Counted from the first letter of the stretch, positions 24,012 to 32,728 are shown. The stretch: 64,000 nt of DNA from CAWCJL01 sp963795775 (GCA_963795775.1 CAWCJL010000005.1:248001-312000); one strand, 5' to 3'. The notes: a model not told the origin generated them from the sequence alone. Translations and numbers: made by a program.

Positions 24012-26288
24012 CTACTCCTTCGGCAACGCGAACGCCACGTACACCCCGCCCGAGGGCGACTTCGGATCCTTGCCGCCGCCGGCCGCAATCACCACATACT
24101 GCCGCCCGTCCACTTCATACGTCGCCGGCGTGGCAGTTGCGGCAAAGGGAAGAGTCGCCTGCCAAAGCAGCTTGCCCGTGCCCTTGTCGAACGCCCGTAT
24201 CTGCTTGTCGTACACCGTCGCGCCGATAAAGACGAGCCCGCCCGCCGTCACAATCGGGCCGCCATAGTTCTCGCTGCCCGTATCCGCCAGCCCCTTGGCC
24301 GCCAGCTCCGGGTACTCGCCCAGCGGAATCTTCCACGCATACGCGCCTGTATTGAGGTCGATCGCGCTCAGCGTTCCCCACGGCGGACGAATCGCCGGGT
24401 ATCCCTCCGGATCGAGAAACCGCCTGTATCCGGTAAACCGGTACGGGCTCTCTCCCGTATCCCGGTCGGCGCCGCGGCTTGCCATCTCCTTCGTCCGCAC
24501 AGGAATCGTCTGCGCGGTCGTGTGCTGCGGCATCCCGTGCTGCTCGCCGGCGCGCTGGTTCTTCGCCTCCTGGCGATCCGCCGTGTGCGCCGCCGCCTTC
24601 CCCGGGCCGCCCATCAGGTACGCAACCAACACGGTTACCTTTTCCCCCGCAAGCTGCGGGAACCCCGGCATCCGCCCCTTGCCGTTCAGCACTGTCTGCT
24701 CCACCTGTGCCCGCGTCAGCCGCCCCTTCAGGTCGAGCAGCGAAGGAAAAGTCGGCGGCGCTCCCGCCCGATTCTGCTGGTGGCAAATGCTGCACTGGCT
24801 CTGATACACCTGCGCTCCCATCGCCGCTTGTGCCGCGCTCCCGCCCCGTCCCGTACCGCTTGCCGCCACCGGCGCATTCTTTGCCAGCCCGCCCGTCCAC
24901 GCCATCTCGTTGGCGTTGACATACAGCAGCCCCGTCTCCGGATCCACCGCCGGCCCGCCCCACTCCGCACCCCCGTCATATCCGGGGAAGACCACCGTCT
25001 GCTGCATCAGGCTCGGCGGCACAAACTGCCCGCCGCTGCGGAAGCTGCGGAACTCTTTGAGCGCCCACGCATGCGCTTCCGGCGTGCGCTCGGTCAGCAT
25101 CTCCGCAGTCAGCGTTTGCCGTGCGTACGGCGTCGGCTCCGTGGGCAGGCTCTGCACCGGCCAGGTCTTCTCCCCGGGAACGGTGCTCGGCGGATACGCC
25201 TTCTCATCTATCGGGAACAGCGACGCACCAGTCACGCGATCAAACAGGTATACCCAGCCCTGCTTCGATGTCTGCGCCACCGCATCCACTTGCTTGCCGT
25301 CGTGCTGCACTGTCAGCAGCGCCGGCGGGGAGGGGAAGTCGCGGTCCCAGATGTCGTGGTGCACGCCCTGAAAATGCCAGAGGCGCTCGCCCGTTTCCGC
25401 GTTCAACGCCAGCAGGCAGTCGGCGAACAGATCCTTTCCCACGCGATCGCCGCCATAAAAATCAAAGGCCGCCGACCCCGTCGGCACATACACGATGCCG
25501 CGCTCCGCATCGAGCGCCATCCCCGCCCAGTTGTTCGCCGCCCCGCTATGCAGCCACGCGTTCTTCGGCCATGTGTCGTACCCAAACTCCCCCGGATGCG
25601 GAATGGTGTGGAACGACCACCGCACCTTTCCCGTGCGCACGTCATACGCGCGGATATCCCCCGGCGGCGCTGGCAGCGTCTCCGGATCCCGCCCGCCCAC
25701 AATAATCAGGTCCTTGTAAACGATCCCCGGGCTGGTCAGCGCAATCGAAACGTCCTTCGGATTCCGCCGCAGCCCTTCGCGCAGGTCCACCCGCCCGCCC
25801 TCGCCAAACGACGGGATCGGCTTGCCCGTCTCCGCATCAAGCGCGTACAGAAAGTGCATCACCCCGGCCAGGATGCGCGTCTCCTTGCCGTCGGTCCAGT
25901 AGGCCAGTCCGCGCGCCGGCTGCGTCCCGTTGATCCCGGAATCAAATGTCCACTTCAGCGCTCCCGTCGCCGCATCGAGCGCAATCACCTTCTGCGTCGG
26001 CGTGTACGCATACAGCGTGCGCCCCACAATGATCGGGCTCGTCTGCAGCCCGCCCTTCTCTTTGGTGTCGTAGGTCCACGCCACCTTGAGCTTCGCCACG
26101 TTGCCGCGATCGATCTGCTGGAGCGACGAATAGTGCGTGCCCGCCGCCTGTCCGCCATAGACGGGCCAGTCCTGCTGTGGTGTGCTTACTGCCGTTGCGT
26201 TCTGTGCAAGGGGTGGATGGTGCAGGAGAGCCAGGCCGGACAGGGCCGCGATGGCAATTGCTGCTGAGAGGAGCCGTTTGTGCATCAT
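24012..26288 (-). CDS. PQQ-dependent dehydrogenase with inserted cytochrome c domain
   Basis: 758-residue exported quinoprotein. The signal segment is SAAIAIAALSGLALL. The propeller blades read WPVYGGQAAGTHYSSLQQID, ALDAATGALKWTFDSG, GVHHDIWDRDFPSPPALLTV (catalytic Asp region) and SAIDLNTGAYAWKIPLGEYP. This is the glucose/polyol dehydrogenase branch, without the membrane domain of E. coli Gcd. One haem site, CSICH (499-503), lies in a cytochrome c domain placed inside the propeller sequence (about 485-570), not at the C-terminus. After it comes a polar linker rich in Gln, Arg and Thr. Electrons would pass from substrate through PQQ to the haem. Confidence 0.9.
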   Translation of the reverse strand: MMHKRLLSAAIAIAALSGLALLHHPPLAQNATAVSTPQQDWPVYGGQAAGTHYSSLQQIDRGNVAKLKVAWTYDTKEKGGLQTSPIIVGRTLYAYTPTQKVIALDAATGALKWTFDSGINGTQPARGLAYWTDGKETRILAGVMHFLYALDAETGKPIPSFGEGGRVDLREGLRRNPKDVSIALTSPGIVYKDLIIVGGRDPETLPAPPGDIRAYDVRTGKVRWSFHTIPHPGEFGYDTWPKNAWLHSGAANNWAGMALDAERGIVYVPTGSAAFDFYGGDRVGKDLFADCLLALNAETGERLWHFQGVHHDIWDRDFPSPPALLTVQHDGKQVDAVAQTSKQGWVYLFDRVTGASLFPIDEKAYPPSTVPGEKTWPVQSLPTEPTPYARQTLTAEMLTERTPEAHAWALKEFRSFRSGGQFVPPSLMQQTVVFPGYDGGAEWGGPAVDPETGLLYVNANEMAWTGGLAKNAPVAASGTGRGGSAAQAAMGAQVYQSQCSICHQQNRAGAPPTFPSLLDLKGRLTRAQVEQTVLNGKGRMPGFPQLAGEKVTVLVAYLMGGPGKAAAHTADRQEAKNQRAGEQHGMPQHTTAQTIPVRTKEMASRGADRDTGESPYRFTGYRRFLDPEGYPAIRPPWGTLSAIDLNTGAYAWKIPLGEYPELAAKGLADTGSENYGGPIVTAGGLVFIGATVYDKQIRAFDKGTGKLLWQATLPFAATATPATYEVDGRQYVVIAAGGGKDPKSPSGGVYVAFALPKE

Positions 26289-27074
26289 CCAGCAGGGTAC
26301 GCGATCAGTTGCTGAGATGCGAGAGGGGAATAAAGACCACCATCACCCGATACGGGGTTTGCGCGGAGTGTTGTTGCGCGGACAGTTACATGCGAGCATC
26401 GCGCCTGCCTTGCGGACGAGAGCGAGGGTTCCTTCAGGTTCTTCCGCGTGGCAATCACAGTCGCAGGTGTCATCGCATTCTTGGAGGCGATCATCGCACT
26501 CCTCGCCCGCGTACTCGTCCGCAAAGGTGAGGCCCCGGACGGTGGGCCCGACGGCGGAGCCGTTTTGACAAAGGTGACCTACTGCACAGATCTGAGTTCG
26601 CGGCCGGAAATGCTGCGGCGGACGTTGGGGGCGGCGACTTGGAGACCCTAGACGAGAAGGCCGGCCTGCCGCGCGTCCACATCGCCGGATGCGATGCCGC
26701 TGATGACCTGCGAAAGAGCAAGCTGGATGGCGTTGGCGTCTTCCGGATGCGTGTGGTGGTGAGCAGCGGACGCGGCTGCTTCGTGGACGGGTTCGTGGAC
26801 GGGTTCGTGACGGGGCGGGGCCTGCGGTGCAGGCGGGCGCGGTAGTAGCAGTAGTGCTGTCTGTGAATGGCGGGGGACTTGCACTTGCTGCCCGGGCGAA
26901 GATGTGGCGGCACCCGATGAACGGCATGGAACGGGCCTTGAGGACCGATGCTCATTATGACGAAGAGCGACGGTCAGAGCCCAAGTCCTGACGAGACGGT
27001 GCTGCTCTACACCGAACAGGGCTTCACTCCTGTTCTGTTGACTGCACCTTGCTCTCCATGCAACTGTTGCCTGG
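26289..27074. other. 786-base region with a decayed gene
   Basis: No intact gene found. It contains a frame-broken remnant on the minus strand (see 26580-26955). Several other overlapping frames are rich in Arg, Pro and Ser and look non-coding. The promoter for the AEC transporter should lie at its right end. Confidence 0.5.
26580..26955 (-). pseudogene. Decayed acidobacterial hypothetical gene (Cys/His N-terminus, frame-broken)
   Basis: Three frames together resemble a small hypothetical protein family I associate with acidobacteria: a start reading CxHxxPxGxxCxSPA...YCYYHxR, a proline-rich middle, and a C-terminus of the type IQxALSQVxxxIAxGxxDxRxAxLLLYGLQxAxxNVRR. Here CRHIFA is in one frame, GSKCKSPAIHRQHYCYYRAR in a second, and ANAIQLALSQVISGIASGDV in a third. 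The third frame then hits TAG exactly where the family has Tyr (LLV-stop-GLQVAAPNVRRSIS). A run of ACGAACCCGTCC repeats marks one frame change. The family assignment is from memory of its pattern. Confidence 0.55.
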
Positions 27075-28028
27075 GTGCAGATCGCCGACCTCATCTTACC
27101 TGTATTTGCTGTGATCCTAAGTGGCTGGATTGTTGGCTATACGGGGTATCTCTCGCGGGCGCTGTCTGACGCGCTGATTCACTTCGCCTACAACATCGCG
27201 ATGCCGGCATTGCTGATCGTCACCATTGCTCAAGAACCAAGTCATTCGCTGATCAATTGGCGTTTTCTTGTTGCGTTTGGGGGCGGCTCTCTTCTCTGCT
27301 TCGTGCTCGTGTTCGGCTTTATGAGCATTCATGGTTCCCCAAGCATCGCAAGCCGAACGATGCACGGGATGGCGGCATCGATGACCAATACGGGTTTTGT
27401 CGCCTTACCCGTCCTGCAGGCGATCTATGGTCCGCGCGCTGTGTTGCCGGCGGCAATTGCCACGGTATTCGTGGCGGTTGTGATGTTTCCAGCAGCGGTG
27501 GTCCTGCTGGAACTCGGTCAGCGGGATGCGCATGGCTCACGCACGGCCGCGATGGTCACAGTGAAGCGAATCGTGCTGAGCCCGATGGTGCTGTCAACCC
27601 TGATCGGCATGCTTTGGTCGGTCCTCAATCTCCGCATGCCTGGGCCGGTCACCGCGTATCTCGACATCCTGGCCGATGCGCTTACCCCTTGTGCTCTGTT
27701 CGCCATAGGATTGGGGCTGTCGATCGGCGGATTGCGCGCTAACGTCGGGCGAGCTTCGCTGCTCGCGGCCGTGAAGCTCGTCATCATGCCTATCATTGTG
27801 TACGGATTGAGCGTTTGGTTGGGGCTCGACCCCCTGTACACCATTGCAGCCGTGATCTGCGCCGCAGTGCCGACGGCCAAGACAGCCTACATTCTTGCGG
27901 GAGAATATCACTGCGAGGAGATGATGGTAGCGTCCACTGTTTCGATAACGACTCTGCTATCCGTCATCTCTCTCGTGGTCTGGCTTTATGGGCTGTCGGG
28001 GCTGGCGAAACGCATCGCCACCGGATGA
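27075..28028 (+). CDS. AEC family transporter (auxin efflux carrier/malonate permease type)
   Basis: 317 residues, almost entirely hydrophobic, with about ten transmembrane segments in two five-helix halves separated by a short polar stretch (LGQRDAHGSRTAAMVTVKRI). It starts LPVFAVILSGWIVGYTGYLS and contains MAASMTNTGFVALPVLQAIY, the conserved Asn/Gly/Pro crossover of AEC transporters. The second half has LADALTPCALFAIGLGLSIGG. It probably exports or exchanges a carboxylate or related organic anion. The start is GTG at 27075. Codon choice is less GC-rich than in its neighbours. Confidence 0.85.
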   Translation: MQIADLILPVFAVILSGWIVGYTGYLSRALSDALIHFAYNIAMPALLIVTIAQEPSHSLINWRFLVAFGGGSLLCFVLVFGFMSIHGSPSIASRTMHGMAASMTNTGFVALPVLQAIYGPRAVLPAAIATVFVAVVMFPAAVVLLELGQRDAHGSRTAAMVTVKRIVLSPMVLSTLIGMLWSVLNLRMPGPVTAYLDILADALTPCALFAIGLGLSIGGLRANVGRASLLAAVKLVIMPIIVYGLSVWLGLDPLYTIAAVICAAVPTAKTAYILAGEYHCEEMMVASTVSITTLLSVISLVVWLYGLSGLAKRIATG

Positions 28029-28086
28029 GGCGAGAAGCGGTCGTGTTTCCTGCGATGAAGGGTGCTTGCGAGAAGGAGCGCTCGCT

Positions 28087-30090
28087 CTAAATGATATGTA
28101 ACAGGATCTGATTCGTGATCAGCGCCGCCACGTACGCCAGTCCCGTCATATAGCAGAACTGGATCAGCGGCCACTTCAGGCTGTTCGTCTCCCGCCGCAC
28201 TACCGCCAGCGTCGAGGTGCACTGCATCGCGAAGGCGAAGAACACCACCAGCGCCACCGCCCCGGCAATCGTCATATCATGCCGCAGCGCCGCCTGCAGT
28301 CCCAGCGACTGCGTTGCCGGGTCCACACCGTACAGCGTCCCCAGCGTGCCCACAATCACTTCGCGCGCGATGATCGAGCTCAGCAGCCCGATGCCGATCT
28401 TCCAGTTAAAGCCCAGCGGCCGCAGCACCGGCTCAATCCACTGTCCCACCCGGCCTATCACGCTGGTCGTCAGGTCCGAAAAGTTGCCGCCGTGAATGGG
28501 CAGAATACTCAGCACCCACAGCACAAACGTCACCGCCAGGATGATCGTGCCGGCCTTCTTCACAAACAGCTTCGAGCGGTCATACAGTCGCAGCGATAGG
28601 GAACGTACCGTGGGCCAGCGATACTGCGGCAGCTCCAGGATGAACGGCGCCGCCGAGGCCTTCAGCACAGACGACTTCAGCACTCTCGCCGTGACCAGCG
28701 CCGCCCCGAAGCCAAGCACATACAGCCCCAGCATCACACACGCGCGCAGCCCGATCAGGTGCCCCAGCAGGTGCCTGTCCGGAATAAACGCCGCGATCAC
28801 CAGCGTGTAGATCGGCAGCCGTGCCGAGCAGGTCATAAACGGCGCTACCAGGATCGTCGCCAGCCGGTCGCGTTTGTTCTCGATGGTGCGCGTCGCCATG
28901 ATGGCCGGCACCGCGCACGCATACGCGGAAAGCAGGGGAATGAACGCCTTGCCGTTCAACCCGATCGAGCGCATCAGCCGGTCCGCAATCAGCGCCGCCC
29001 GGGCCAGGTAGCCGGAATCCTCCAGCACGCCGATAAACAGGAACAGCAGCACGATCTGCGGCAGAAATACCAGTACCGCCTGCACGCCATTCCACAAACC
29101 GTCCCGCACCAGTGCCTGCAGCCACCCGTAGTGCAGGTGGCTCGTGACCAGGGTGCCAGCCCGCGTCAGCACGTCGCCCATGGCATCGCTCAACGGCTGC
29201 CCGATGCTGAACACCACCTGAAACACCGTGACTACGACCGCGAGAAAAATCAGTGGGCCCCATACCCGGTGCAGCAGCACCGCATCCAGCCGCCGCGTCC
29301 ACAGCGGGGAAGCGGGCGCGCGATACTTCGTCCGCGTGCTCACCTGCGCGGCCCAGCGCCGGCATTCGGAGGCATTCTGCAGCACGGCTAACTGCGGCTG
29401 CAGCACCGGCAGCTTCGCCCCATCCCCATGCTGCTGGTCGCCGTCCTTGCTGCGGTCCAGGAAGGAACTGATCGCTTCGATCCCGGTGCCCCGCGCCGCG
29501 CTGATCAGCGCCACCGGCCGCCCCAGTTCCTGCGCCAGCGCCAGCACGTCCACCTTGCCCCCGCGCGCCTCCATCAGGTCAGCCATGTTCAGCAGCACGA
29601 TAGTGGGCAGGCCCAGCGCCAGGATGGGTCCCGCCAGCATCAATTGACGGCTCAGGTGCAGCGCATCCAGCACCAGCAGCACCGCGTCCGGCTTGGGTGT
29701 GCCGGGCATCTCGCCGCGCAACACATCAATGGCCACCCGCGCATCTTCGGAGTAGGCGGAAAGACTGTAAATGCCGGGCAAATCGATCAGCGTCAGATCG
29801 TTGCGGCCAATGCCGCTCATCCGTCCGAAGTGGTGCTCCACCGTGACTCCCGGGTAGTTCGCCACCTTCTGCCGCAAGCCGGTCAAACGGTTGAACAGTG
29901 TCGACTTGCCGCAGTTCGGCGGTCCGATCAGCGCTACCGTGCGCAGTCTGCCGCGCCGGGCCGCGGGCGCTTTGACCGCGGTTCCGCCTGTCGGGACCGG
30001 GGCGTCCAGAACCGCGGTCGCGGCCTCGCGGGTTTCCTCAGGTGCCGTGCCCGGGTCGGGCATGCCGGAATTGGGTGTGCAACAGCTCAA
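28087..30090 (-). CDS. feoB: Ferrous iron transport protein B
   Basis: 667-residue Fe(II) uptake permease with an N-terminal G domain. G1 is GPPNCGKST, G3 region is LIDLPGIYSLSAYSED, G4 is NMAD, and G5 region is PVALISAARGTGIEAI. The G domain is preceded by about 45 flexible residues with two adjacent Cys at the N-terminus. The membrane part has Gate motifs (FIPLLSAYACAVPAIMATRT and SSIIAREVIVGTLGTLYGVD). Its ATG overlaps the feoA stop by 4 bases, giving a feoAB operon. Acts in the inner membrane for uptake of reduced iron. Confidence 0.95.
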   Translation of the reverse strand: MSCCTPNSGMPDPGTAPEETREAATAVLDAPVPTGGTAVKAPAARRGRLRTVALIGPPNCGKSTLFNRLTGLRQKVANYPGVTVEHHFGRMSGIGRNDLTLIDLPGIYSLSAYSEDARVAIDVLRGEMPGTPKPDAVLLVLDALHLSRQLMLAGPILALGLPTIVLLNMADLMEARGGKVDVLALAQELGRPVALISAARGTGIEAISSFLDRSKDGDQQHGDGAKLPVLQPQLAVLQNASECRRWAAQVSTRTKYRAPASPLWTRRLDAVLLHRVWGPLIFLAVVVTVFQVVFSIGQPLSDAMGDVLTRAGTLVTSHLHYGWLQALVRDGLWNGVQAVLVFLPQIVLLFLFIGVLEDSGYLARAALIADRLMRSIGLNGKAFIPLLSAYACAVPAIMATRTIENKRDRLATILVAPFMTCSARLPIYTLVIAAFIPDRHLLGHLIGLRACVMLGLYVLGFGAALVTARVLKSSVLKASAAPFILELPQYRWPTVRSLSLRLYDRSKLFVKKAGTIILAVTFVLWVLSILPIHGGNFSDLTTSVIGRVGQWIEPVLRPLGFNWKIGIGLLSSIIAREVIVGTLGTLYGVDPATQSLGLQAALRHDMTIAGAVALVVFFAFAMQCTSTLAVVRRETNSLKWPLIQFCYMTGLAYVAALITNQILLHII

Positions 30091-30344
30091 CGCTGCATCT
30101 CCGCCGGAGCAATCTCGATGTGCCGCGCCGTCTCCCGCCGCAGCGCGATCTCCGCCCCCTCAATGCGGTAGACCGTGGGATCGCCGGCCGGGGCGCGCCG
30201 CAGCGCCTCCACGGTAGCCTCCGGCAGAAAGCCGAGGTGCATCAGGTGGTCCTGCACTTCGTCCGGCAGGTCGAGCGCGGTCACCACGGCAGTGCTGCCG
30301 ATTGCCAGTTCGCTCAGCGCCATCTTCTGCTCATCCTCGTCCAT
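30087..30344 (-). CDS. feoA: Ferrous iron transport protein A (FeoA)
   Basis: 85-residue SH3-like cytoplasmic partner of FeoB. Typical features are the start ALSELAIGSTAVVTAL, the HLMHLGFLPEATVEALRR segment and the last strand YRIEGAEIALRRETARHIEI. The start is not firm: ATG 30344 (MDEDEQKMA) lacks a ribosome site, whereas ATG 30323 (MALSELAIG) has GAGGAT upstream. The longer frame to 30596 runs through a repeat and is not believable. The first codons overlap the two-hairpin repeat at 30332-30427. Confidence 0.88.
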   Translation of the reverse strand: MDEDEQKMALSELAIGSTAVVTALDLPDEVQDHLMHLGFLPEATVEALRRAPAGDPTVYRIEGAEIALRRETARHIEIAPAEMQR

Positions 30345-30427
30345 ACGATCCAATGGCGACCGAAAAGGTCGCACTTTCACTATACGACTCCTTTGGTCCA
30401 ATTTCCAAAGGAGAGAATCGTTATTGA
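30332..30427. repeat. Two-hairpin repeat, copy 1 (feoA leader)
   Basis: Contains CATCCTCGTCC, then GCGACC-gaaaa-GGTCGC (30356-30372), then CTCCTTTGG-tccaattt-CCAAAGGAG (30388-30396 with 30405-30413), and GAGAATCGTTATTGA. Copy 2 at 32463-32554 has the same blocks in the same order and orientation. In copy 2 the first stem is extended with matching change on both arms (GCGACCG/CGGTCGC). It lies over the feoA start on one strand and just before the 105-residue gene on the other. Confidence 0.8.
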
Positions 30428-30445
30428 AAACGCATCTAAGCTTGT

Positions 30446-30763
30446 GTGACACTCGCCGAATTCGAAGCGACCCTGGCCGCCCGCAACCCACCCGACGGCT
30501 TATCCAACCTTCTGACCGCCCTGTGGTGGGACGGCAAGGGCCACTGGAGCCGCGCGCACGAAATGGCCCAGACCGACGAGACGCCCAGCGGAGCATGGGT
30601 CCACGCCTATCTTCACCGGAAGGAGGGCGACAACTGGAACGCCGGCTACTGGTACCGCCGTGCCCACCGGACGGCCAGTACCCTCCCGCTGCCGGAAGAG
30701 TGGAAGGAGATCGTCACCACGCTCCTGGACACCGTCCCTGACCACCTCAAGCCCACATCCTGA
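30446..30763 (+). CDS. Conserved-looking hypothetical protein, 105 residues
   Basis: Starts with GTG (TLAEFEATLAARNPPDGLSN). The composition is normal for a cytoplasmic protein and rich in Trp and His: ALWWDGKGHWSRAHEMAQ, then GAWVHAYLHRKEGDNWNAGY, WYRRAHRTAS and PEEWKEIVTTLL. The repeat of W..AH/WYRRAH hints at a short helical-repeat (TPR-like) fold. I have seen similar small proteins of this pattern but no function is known to me. It is divergent from feoAB and begins right after the two-hairpin repeat. Confidence 0.75.
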   Translation: MTLAEFEATLAARNPPDGLSNLLTALWWDGKGHWSRAHEMAQTDETPSGAWVHAYLHRKEGDNWNAGYWYRRAHRTASTLPLPEEWKEIVTTLLDTVPDHLKPTS

Positions 30764-30827
30764 GCGTGGCGGGTGGTAGCTCCCGGAATCGCCCCAGCTT
30801 TCCTTTCGTAGAGCGGGACAAATTCCG

Positions 30828-32090
30828 TCAGCTTGGAATGGGATTGGCTCCCACCTTCTTCCAATCGTTGGCTGTCGGCTCGACAGCCGCCAGGACGTTG
30901 CTCATCGCGCCGACCGTGTTGTCCCATCGGGATTGACGGTCGTTCTTGGCTGTCTGCTCCGGATCCGGATCGCAACAGCCTCGCCGGACCGGGTACCTGT
31001 ACTGCCCTCCCACAAAGGTGTCCTGCCAGAACCAGTACGATGCATCTATGGGCCCAGCAGGAGGGACATACGTGGTGTGCTGAACGAACTTGACGGGGCT
31101 GATGGCGTTGGCGCGCGTGTTGATGATTCGGTTGCGGTTTTCTATGGCGAAGGGTGCGAACTCCGCCGCCTTGCGTATCAGATCATCGGCCCATGGTGAG
31201 TCGTTGGGATTCTTGTGGTCCTTGTCGGTAATCGCTCTCTCTTGCAGGATCGCCAGATGGAGGCCGCCGGCAATGACGAACAAACCAAGACCGATTTCTG
31301 GAAACTCCTTGAGCTCACTGGTGATTACGCGCGACTCGTTCCAAATGGTGGACAGGATGCGCTGCGATTCTTCGTACTTGGCCGGGTCGCGCTTGATCGT
31401 GTTGTAAGTAATCATGCCGTCTTGCACGGCGTTGACCCTGCCGCTCAGCTCGCGGCGCTTGTTCTCGTTGATCACGCCTTGGACGATGCTTTCGAACTCC
31501 TTATAGACCTGATCGAAGTACGGCGGGACGCCCGGAGGGAAAAGCTGGGCAAAGATACCCGAGCCGATTTCGCTGGCCACGGAGCGTAACAAAGCCTTGC
31601 CAATCGCAGCGGCGAGGGCGCCCCAGGCAAGAGCGCGGGCGCCGGCTTCTGGCGTGAGTTCCACCGAAACCGGTGGCGTGATGTCCGTAATGACCGATTC
31701 CTTGACGGTGAATTGGGTGTCGATGAAGACCATCTCGCCAAAGCTGGTTCGCCGTCGCGCGCAGACAGTTCCCGCCGGATAGTCAAGATAATCTGCGGAT
31801 AGAAACGAAGTAAACACGCCGTCAGAATCCAGGGTCTCGCCCGCGAGTAGTGGATAGGCCAGGTTGATCGCCCGCTCGAGCCGTTTAATGCGGTACTCTG
31901 CCAAACGCAGCTGCTTCTCGTCCATGTGGGGCCAATCCTTACGAGGAGTAATCACAGGCGGCACAGTGGGACCGCCGTTGAAGGTCTCGGATGCCAGTCT
32001 CTGTGCAGCCTGCTCCGACAGGTCAGAGTAAGCCCGCAGTTGCGCCTCAAGCATGCTTGGCGAGTTCGGCTTGGAGTAGATCAAGTCCAT
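30828..32090 (-). CDS. Cry delta-endotoxin N-terminal-domain-like protein (putative pore former)
   Basis: 420 residues, no signal peptide. Residues ~150-330 resemble the helical pore-forming domain of Cry toxins. There is a hydrophobic helix ending in Phe-Pro-Pro-Gly (VASEIGSGIFAQLFPPGVPP, 171-190). An amphipathic helix with FDQVYKEFESIVQGVINENK follows (192-211), then RELSGRVNAVQDGMITYNT (213-231). The buried-helix signature IAGGLHLAILQERAI (273-287) matches the Cry pattern AaNLHLxLLrDa. The first 140 and last 60 residues (including GGQYRYPVRRGCCDPD) are not recognised, and the beta domains of three-domain Cry toxins are absent. A GGAG site precedes the ATG. Helical membrane-active function is inferred; the target is unknown. 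Confidence 0.5.
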   Translation of the reverse strand: MDLIYSKPNSPSMLEAQLRAYSDLSEQAAQRLASETFNGGPTVPPVITPRKDWPHMDEKQLRLAEYRIKRLERAINLAYPLLAGETLDSDGVFTSFLSADYLDYPAGTVCARRRTSFGEMVFIDTQFTVKESVITDITPPVSVELTPEAGARALAWGALAAAIGKALLRSVASEIGSGIFAQLFPPGVPPYFDQVYKEFESIVQGVINENKRRELSGRVNAVQDGMITYNTIKRDPAKYEESQRILSTIWNESRVITSELKEFPEIGLGLFVIAGGLHLAILQERAITDKDHKNPNDSPWADDLIRKAAEFAPFAIENRNRIINTRANAISPVKFVQHTTYVPPAGPIDASYWFWQDTFVGGQYRYPVRRGCCDPDPEQTAKNDRQSRWDNTVGAMSNVLAAVEPTANDWKKVGANPIPS

Positions 32091-32217
32091 ACAGAGTCTC
32101 CATCATTAAGCTATTCATTGTTCCGCCGGTTGCGAATCGCGGCCGGGTTCGACGCCCATCCGCCTGAACCCGAGCGCCGCACGGAAGCTTACCATTGAAC
32201 GACGCTCAATTGACCGC

Positions 32218-32460
32218 AAATCGCCAAAAGCACTCATTGACCCAGTGATGAGCACTGACATGTTCCATGTCGGAACTGGTGGACGTACAGAGCGATCCGG
32301 AAATCTTGGGATCTTGTGATGGCGAAAGGGTTATGCCATCGCTGCCCGATTCGCGAGCAGTGAGTTGGAAGGACTCTCAGGCTGGCCGTCCCCGCTGGGC
32401 TCGTCACGTCTTCGCGTGCGACTCTTCGCTTCGTATCATTGTTTTCACCGCAGCGTGGCG
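32218..32460. repeat. ~245-base direct repeat, copy 1 (upstream of multicopper oxidase)
   Basis: Begins AAATCGCCAAAAGCACTCAT, passes through ATGTTCCATGTCGGAACTGGTG, GGAAGGACTCTCAGGCTGGCCG and CGCTGGGCTCGTC, and ends TTGTTTTCACCG...GTGGCGT. Copy 2 at 35120-35363 is in the same orientation and similar over its whole length. The two bracket the multicopper oxidase gene. A frame starting MSELV reads through both copies, but the changes do not spare codons in an obvious way, so I do not call a gene. Confidence 0.8.
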
Positions 32461-32462
32461 TA

Positions 32463-32554
32463 CATCCTCGTCCAAACGATCCAATGGCGACCGAACGGTC
32501 GCACCCCGTATCCGAATCCTTTGGTCCACTTCCAACGGAGAGAATCGCTATTGA
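32463..32554. repeat. Two-hairpin repeat, copy 2
   Basis: CATCCTCGTCCAAACGATCC, then GCGACCG-aa-CGGTCGC, then TCCTTTGG-tccactt-CCAACGGA and GAGAATCGCTATTGA. It matches 30332-30427. It is joined directly to the end of the 245-base repeat, making a composite repeat. The next 174 bases to the oxidase start are AT-richer and hold no gene I can see. Confidence 0.8.
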
Positions 32555-32728
32555 ATCCCCGTCAACTGATATATTCTCTCCTTGGTTTGAGTCAGGCTTT
32601 CACCAGCAGCTTTCTCAACTGTCAATTGCGATCAGGATTGATGTCTCCATGCGAGACCACTGATTTGGCTGCAAAGTAGAGAGCCCACTCTAAAAACATA
32701 TTTATATGCTCGGCTGGGAGGTGTTAAA

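Noticed and set aside
24522..26267. A 581-residue rightward frame opposite the PQQ dehydrogenase
   Set aside because: Very Arg/His-rich, without motif; shadow of the real gene.
32267..32554. A frame beginning MSELV in both 245-base repeats, suggesting a small duplicated gene
   Set aside because: The frames diverge by indels, no ribosome site is seen, and the similarity also covers sequence outside the frame, so the conserved unit is the DNA repeat.
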